64,000 bases of DNA from Cheiracanthium punctorium. Lineage: Eukaryota > Arthropoda > Arachnida > Araneae > Cheiracanthiidae. Location of the stretch: the NCBI GenBank assembly GCA_038373885.1, contig JAWZYV010012407.1:124001-188000 (forward strand), in the 5' to 3' direction. The notes below the pieces were generated by a model, which searched no databases, was not told the origin of the DNA, and saw only the letters and a program-made list of their open reading frames with translations. The translations under genes were made by a program, and so were the position numbers. Positions 58,687 through 64,000 of this stretch are shown here, one piece after another; the first letter of the stretch is position 1, and every line of letters begins with the position of its first letter.

Positions 58687-58704
58687 TTGGTGTCAGAATC
58701 AGGG
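58687..58704 (+). promoter_or_regulatory. retrotransposon primer binding site
   Basis: TTGGTGTCAGAATCAGGG one base after the LTR end. TGGTGTCAGAA is a common tRNA-complementary start in Ty3/gypsy elements; the primer tRNA cannot be named with certainty from this alone. Confidence 0.75.
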
Positions 58705-58734
58705 TTCTAAAGAAAGACTTTAATTTTCCAGTTT

Positions 58735-59079
58735 ATGGTTTTGACTAGACGAAAAATGGAAGAACAACTTCAAAAACTCATGAAGATGTTGAAAGAGATG
58801 AAGTCCGGACAAGACGAAATGAAAGCTTCACACGATGAGGTGAAAACCGGATTAGAAGAGATGAAAGCCGGACAAGATGAGATAAAAGCTGCACAAGGCG
58901 AGATGAAATCCGGATTGGACGAGTTAAAGACAGCGCACAATGAAGTGAAAACCGGATTGGAGGAATTAAGAGCCGCACACGACGAGTTGAAGATCGGATT
59001 GGAGGAGTTAAGGGCCGCACATCTTGAGTTAAGAGCAAGCTACAATCCTAAATATATAGTTTCGACATTCTACGCCTAA
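58735..59079 (+). pseudogene. gypsy gag 5' fragment, heptad-repeat coiled coil
   Basis: ATG at 58735, 50 bp after the LTR, opens a 114-codon frame. Residues about 20-100 are a run of roughly a dozen seven-residue units of the type K-[AST]-G-x-[DE]-E-[MLV], which predicts a long coiled coil. Such N-terminal regions occur in some gypsy Gag proteins. After about 59040 it runs into unrelated dispersed repeat (TACAATCCTAAATATATAGT) and stops; capsid, zinc knuckle, protease and pol are missing. Truncated copy. Confidence 0.75.
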
Positions 59080-59462
59080 TAGTTTTTGAGATATGCGAGT
59101 TTAAAATTGAAAAGTGACTCGACCCGCTCGCGTTGACAAAAAACCCGTGATTCAAAGAAATAGCACTCTCAAGTGCTAAAAAATGAGGGCATTTTATAAA
59201 TTCAATGCACTTCTCAAAATAGCTCCTATTTATTCAACTAGAGCATGATTAACATTCATGAAATATAGGAAACATGATTGATTTCTTTTTAAATTGTAAA
59301 AAAATAACTGTTTTAATTAAAATTTTGTTCCCAATTATTTTTATAGTTTAGGGACAAACTGAAAAAGTTCTGAAATCGGGGACGTTTGATCCTTAAGTAT
59401 CGATATCTTCTGTTCTCGTAATCTATTTATTTTCAATATAGTCGGCATAGACAGTCATTTAT

Positions 59463-59640
59463 GTACACCCTCCAAAAAAAGTATTCGAGTAAGAGATAAA
59501 TTTCTTATTTCAGATTTGCGAGTAATAATATAGTTTTTGAAAAACGCACAACTTGACCGAAATATGGAAAGTCATATTTATACATAGTCTAATTCATATT
59601 CTATGATAAATAATTTCAAAGCTGCAGCCCCATCAGCCAC
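59463..59640. mobile_element. truncated Tc1/mariner-type MITE
   Basis: Starts TACACCCTCCAAAAAAAGTA and follows 27134-27345 in inverted order for about 165 bp, then ends without the second terminus. Confidence 0.7.
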
Positions 59641-59689
59641 CCGCTGGCTACGCCCCTGATTAAGACAGATTTTGGAATTTAACATGGGG

Positions 59690-59870
59690 ATTGTGGCTTG
59701 GAGGTTAAGATCGTGGGTTGGATTCCTACTCATACCCTAATTGTTTAAATTTCCTTTCATTGTGTTGTGCACTTCGTCCAATTTAATCGACGAGGATTAA
59801 GTGGCCTCTTTAAGACTGTTTAACCTGACGAGCGAAAGTCGAATCGAGGACTAGGGAAAAACCGTGAAAA
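59690..59870 (+). mobile_element. possible tRNA-derived SINE
   Basis: GTGGCTTGGAGGTTAAGATC and GGGTTGGATTCCTACTCAT resemble pol III A and B boxes; a pyrimidine-rich body follows. No target duplication found. About 59880-60287 shows nothing recognisable. Confidence 0.45.
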
Positions 59871-60287
59871 ATGGCTGGTTTGGGGGTTTAAGGATACGTG
59901 TCGCGCCATCTTTATTCATGTAATGGACACAATTGTTAGCTGTATTTTTTAGAATTTCATTGAAAAATTTTAGAAATATAAGAATAACTCTAAAATTGAA
60001 ACAATAAAATAGACTTTTCTTGATATAAAATATTGTAGTAAGTATTAGAAATCAGCGCGAGTTGATTTTTTCAAATGAAATTCGATTGAAACGCGATAAA
60101 ACTGCTGAAATTCTTTGAATTTCCGTCTTAAATATCATCTTCATTTATTTACTTACTTTTAAAATTAAATTACTCCTATAAACTTAATGTTCACAAAATT
60201 TTGTAAAGTAGTTTCAAAAGAACCATTATAAATTTTTCAGTAGCTTTTCTACTGTAATTTTATTTTAAATCTTGAACAGAAATCATG

Positions 60288-61080
60288 TGTTGCGGAACTG
60301 CTCTTCTTGTCTCCGGGGTTCGTCGTTCTAAAGTCCAGTTGGTGTAGAACGTGCTGGTAAAAAGTCCACTGGTCAGGATGGAATATAACTTTATTGCTTC
60401 TAGAACTTTGTGGAACAATCAGCTGTACAAAATTCACAAGCACAATTAAACAGTAATGTGCTCTTAACAGTTCTCTTAGATCAGAAGCTCTCACAAATGC
60501 TGTATTTCTCACACAAAATAAGTCACTTTCACAGGCAAAAATTCAGTGAAAATATTCAAGAGATATCGTGCACAATCCCTTAAGACACAGCAATGAAGAA
60601 TTTACACACAGAACTTTGAAAACAGCTTCGTAAAGCGAGCTAAAACACGGCTTCAATAGCACTATCAATTCACAAAGCAAGCGTACTCTCACTGACAGCT
60701 CTTCACACATTGAGCGTTCAACTCGCACTGAACTGTCGGGGCAGCGCGCTGGTGGAATTTATAGAGGAGGCAGAAGCTGCGATCAGTTTCTAGAAAAGTA
60801 TATTCCTCGAAGATTCCAGATAAAGCGGGACTTCTGATTACGTCATAGAAGAGAAATGTTAGGATATTATGCGTTTTTAATGCAGGAAAAACAACTTCCA
60901 GGCCCCATTGGGAAAATCGCGCCAAATGACCAAAAAGTCGCCAAGCTTGGTGACTTTTGGCGAAATATCGCCAAATTTGGCGCCAAAAATAAGTCCTCAA
61001 ATGTGAAGAGATCGAAGCCCTAGGACTAATATTTCTCGAGATTTCTAGAACCTCCATTGAAAAACAATGGCAAACAGAAA
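60288..61080 (-). mobile_element. 5'-truncated LTR, minus strand
   Basis: Inverted copy of the LTR at 57581-58685, ending with the same GTTCCGCAACA (on + at 60288). Its upstream part is missing: pol coding sequence joins directly to mid-LTR near 61075-61085 with no polypurine tract. It serves as the 3' end of the minus-strand pol copy. Close similarity to the + copy places both in one family. Confidence 0.82.
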
Positions 61081-61089
61081 CCGGTTTAG

Positions 61090-64000
61090 GACTGTGTAAG
61101 GACCGTCCCACGGCGATTGCTGCTTGGGAGACAGGCCTTTCCGTCGAGTAGGATTTCATAGCCCAACTTTGTCACCTACGTTGAACTCGTATCCTGTAGC
61201 TTTCGTGGCGTAGCGATTCTTCATCCTCTCCGTGTTCAGGTTGATCCGCTCCCGAGCAAAATGATGCACGTCTTCAAACCGTGCCCGAAGATTTTCCACG
61301 TACTCCTCTGGCGATGAAGGCACATCTGGAGGGCGGCCGAACACTAGATCGGCGGGAAGACGAAGATCTCTGCCGAACAGCATCTGGGAAGGTGTGAAGC
61401 CGGTAATCTCATGGACGGCACTCCTATAGGCCAGCAGGAAGAGGGGGAGTTTTGTTGTCCCAGTCCTCTTGATTCCTAGATACCAGGAGCGAGAGGTTGT
61501 TCAAAATTGTGCGATGGAACCTCTCCACCGTGCCGTCAGATTGTGGGTGTAAAGACATAGTCTGGGTTTTGTCGATTCCGAGAAGTTGCCATAGTCCTTT
61601 AAAAACTGCAGAGGTAAAGTTCGTTCCTTGGTCGGAATGAAGCTGCAGAGGGGTTCCATACCTGGAAATCCATTCTTGCACCAGTACCTCTGATACGGTC
61701 GTAGCTTCTTGATCTGGAATAGGAAACGCTTCGGGCCATTTAGAGAAATAGTCAATGACAACTAGGATGTATTTGTTGCCATCCAAAGTTCGCGGAAGGG
61801 GTCTCAAGATGTCGAGGGCAATCCTCTCAAAAGGCGCTCCTACATTATAACGATGTAGTTTTCCACGGCTTCGTTTTTTCGGGCCTTTACGGACGGCACA
61901 GGCGTCACAAGCTTGACACCACTTTTCGACGTCGCCTCGAGCCCTATCCCAGTAGAAGCGCTCGCGAACTTTCTGCAGAGTCTTCATTATGCCAAAATGG
62001 CCCCCAGTTAAGCCATTATGCAGCTCTTCTAGAACCTTCGGAATCCTCGAACGAGGGAGTACTAACTGCCATCGGAGCATCTTGCCGTCGTCCGACTCCC
62101 ATTTACGATACAGGACTCCATTCCTCAGGCGAAGCGAATCCCATAAAGCCCAGTACTGTTTTGTTGCCGGACTGCAAGATGATATTTCTTGCCAGCTGGG
62201 CTTATCGCCGGATTTTTCCATAAATTCCACAATTGGTTTGATGTCGCTATCTGCTAATTGGTCAGCCCGAACATTTTCTTCACTCCAGGGATCTTGAGAT
62301 GGTGTCGATGATGTAACTTGGCGGACAACGGGATGTTTCAGATGGTAATTTTTCTCCGCCCTGGAGCAATAGCAACTGTCTATGCAGGGCGTTCTCGATA
62401 AAGCATCTGCGTTTCCATGAGATGCTCCTTTCCGATGACGTATCTCAATGTCATATTCTTGTAATCTCTGTATCCACCTGGCTATCTGACCCTCTGGATT
62501 CTTGAAATTTAGAAGCCAGGTTAAAGAGGCATGGTCCGTTCGGAGCAGGAACTTTCGGCCGTACAGGTAATGATGGAAGTGCTCCACGGCCTTAACAATA
62601 GCAAGAAGTTCCTTTCTCGTAACACAATAGTTACGTTCTGCCTTTGAAAGGCATTTGCTCCAGTAAGCAATGACGTGTTCTTGGCCATCTATCTCCTGGG
62701 ACAAAACTACTCCGACACTCTCCTTACTTGCGTCTGAGTCCAGGATAAATAGCTTGTCAGGGTGAGGATACGACAAGATCGGCGAAGATGTTAAAGCCGT
62801 CTTCAGTTCGTTGAATGCGTACTCACATTCGTCAGTCCATAGAAATTTTTGTCCAGTCTCGGTCAATTTGTGAAGCGGTCTTGCAATTTGAGAAAAGCCT
62901 TTCACGAATTTCCGATAGTAAGTACACAGACCGAGAAAACTTCTTAAGTCATGGATATTCTCAGGACGACTCCAGTTCTGGACTGAGGACGTCTTTTCGG
63001 GATCAGTTCGGACTCCGTGGGCGGATATTATGTGCCCGAGGTAACGTACTTCCCGACGAAACAAATTGCACTTCGATGGACTCAGTTTCAAGTTTGCCTC
63101 TTTTAATTTCTGCAGCACTTTTCGAATGTTCTCGAACAGGGCCCGATCATCACAATATTGGGCCCAGGGCAAACACAGATTTTTGGGCCTTTGCACCGAA
63201 CCATAAATGTTTTATGGGAAATTGCACGAAAACAGTATTATGCATCTAAGTTATTTTAGATACATATAGCTACTTACATATACTGTTTGTTTAAACACTA
63301 AATATAAATACGTACATATATCCTTTAATAAATATTAAAGGATTTTTGTATACATAAATAGCATGTATTTATGAAAGGAAAAGCAAAACTTGCCTAACAT
63401 TATAGGGGGGGGGGGCTTCAAAATACTGTCACTTCTGCATATCAATATTTGTATAGACGAGTTATCATTGCCTAGCTGAAGTTAATAGGGAGTTAAAGCA
63501 ACCCACTTTCATTCACGGTAAGGTTAATGTTAAATGTCACCAGATATTACAGTGCATGCTTGTATAAACAGAAATTTTTAAACGTACATTTGCAGGATAA
63601 TGTCGAGTGATTTTTAAGTAAATTTTTAAAGAATATAAATTTTTTAATAATTAAAATTTTTTATCAAACATAAATTTGTTGAAAAATACAACATTTTTGG
63701 GCCCTTGGAATTGGTGGGCCCAGGGCAAATGCCCCGGTTGCCCTGCCGATAAACGGGCCCTGTTCTCGAGATGCCCTTCGAAAGTCTTTCCGACGATGAT
63801 GATATCGTCCAAATAAACGAGACATGCTTCGTAAGAAAGTCCTCTCAACACTCTCTCCATGGGACGCTCGAATGTAGCAGGTGCGTTGCAGAGTCCAAAA
63901 GGCATAACTTTGAACTGCCACAATCCTTGTCCCGTGGTAAACGCAGTCTTTTCACGGTCATCGGGATGAATTTCTACTTGCCAGTAGCCACTCTTGAGAT
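61090..64000 (-). pseudogene. Ty3/gypsy pol (RT, RNase H, integrase), broken
   Basis: Minus strand, entering the window at 64000 inside reverse transcriptase (MPFGLCNAPATF, catalytic VYLDDIII). RT continues after a 626-bp insertion with REVRYLGHIIS. RNase H has ILDSDAS, CVTRKELLAIV and RTDHASLTWL. Integrase has the zinc-binding H-x-H..CxxC (GGHFGIMKTL, CQACDAC), then ALDILRPLP, HSDQGTNF and VERFHR, so D, D, E are kept. Order RT-RH-IN is that of Ty3/gypsy. Breaks: the hAT MITE at 63137-63762, a one-base insertion in an A-run near 61461, a stop (TGA) near 61155 and loss of the C-terminus at the LTR junction. The 5' part lies beyond the window. Confidence 0.93.
63137..63762. mobile_element. hAT MITE inserted in gypsy pol
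   Basis: Ends CAGGGCCCG and CGGGCCCTG; flanks TTCTCGAA (63129-63136) and TTCTCGAG (63763-63770) are an 8-bp duplication with one difference. GGGCCCAGGGCAAA occurs near both ends. Removing it and one flank would restore the RT frame across the site, which confirms the boundaries. Interior AT-rich, non-coding. Confidence 0.9.

Overview
This is a eukaryotic, AT-rich, transposon-dense window, most likely from an arthropod. A chelicerate (spider-like) genome is my guess from repeat style and gene structure, but the sequence does not prove it. I see one host protein-coding gene and no tRNA, rRNA or CRISPR. The host gene is a seven-exon SLC30/ZnT1-type cation diffusion facilitator on the + strand, with coding sequence from 21412 to 52077. 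All six introns are GT-AG and the phases (0,1,1,1,0,0) are compatible, giving an intact 413-residue protein with six membrane segments, a CDF cytosolic domain and a ZnT1-type Cys-rich tail. The metal-binding HxxxD motifs expected in TM2 and TM5 are altered (HxxxN in TM2, no His/Asp pair in TM5). It therefore looks like a ZnT1-like protein with a degenerate transport site.

Layout. Positions 1-21394 hold no recognisable host gene. They contain layered transposons: hAT elements with perfect 8-bp target duplications (165-541, 646-1684, 12956-19268), a frameshifted Tc1 (7926-9333), a mariner remnant (13310-14012), three piggyBac-type TTAA MITEs, several tRNA-derived SINEs, a perfect 30-bp-arm hairpin and an eight-unit 75-bp minisatellite. 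Positions 21395-52186 are the ZnT1-like gene. Its introns are packed with DNA transposons. Intron 5 (11.5 kb) is about 90% one hAT (37015-47346), which contains a second hAT (37711-44724), which contains a third (39775-44367) and a fourth short one (39089-39259). Each has a matching 8-bp duplication.

Positions 52187-57580 are repeats and unexplained AT-rich DNA, including a TTAA MITE nested in a long-TIR element and a degenerate ~175-bp tandem array. From 57581 to the end lie two oppositely oriented pieces of one Ty3/gypsy-like retrotransposon family. The + strand piece is an LTR with primer binding site and the 5' part of gag. The minus strand piece is a long pol (RT, RNase H, integrase) joined to a 5'-truncated LTR. 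The pol is broken by a frameshift, a stop and a hAT MITE insertion, and the window edge cuts it.

The transposon calls rest on terminal inverted repeats plus matching target duplications read directly from the sequence. Superfamily names for non-coding elements are inferred from TIR and TSD type.
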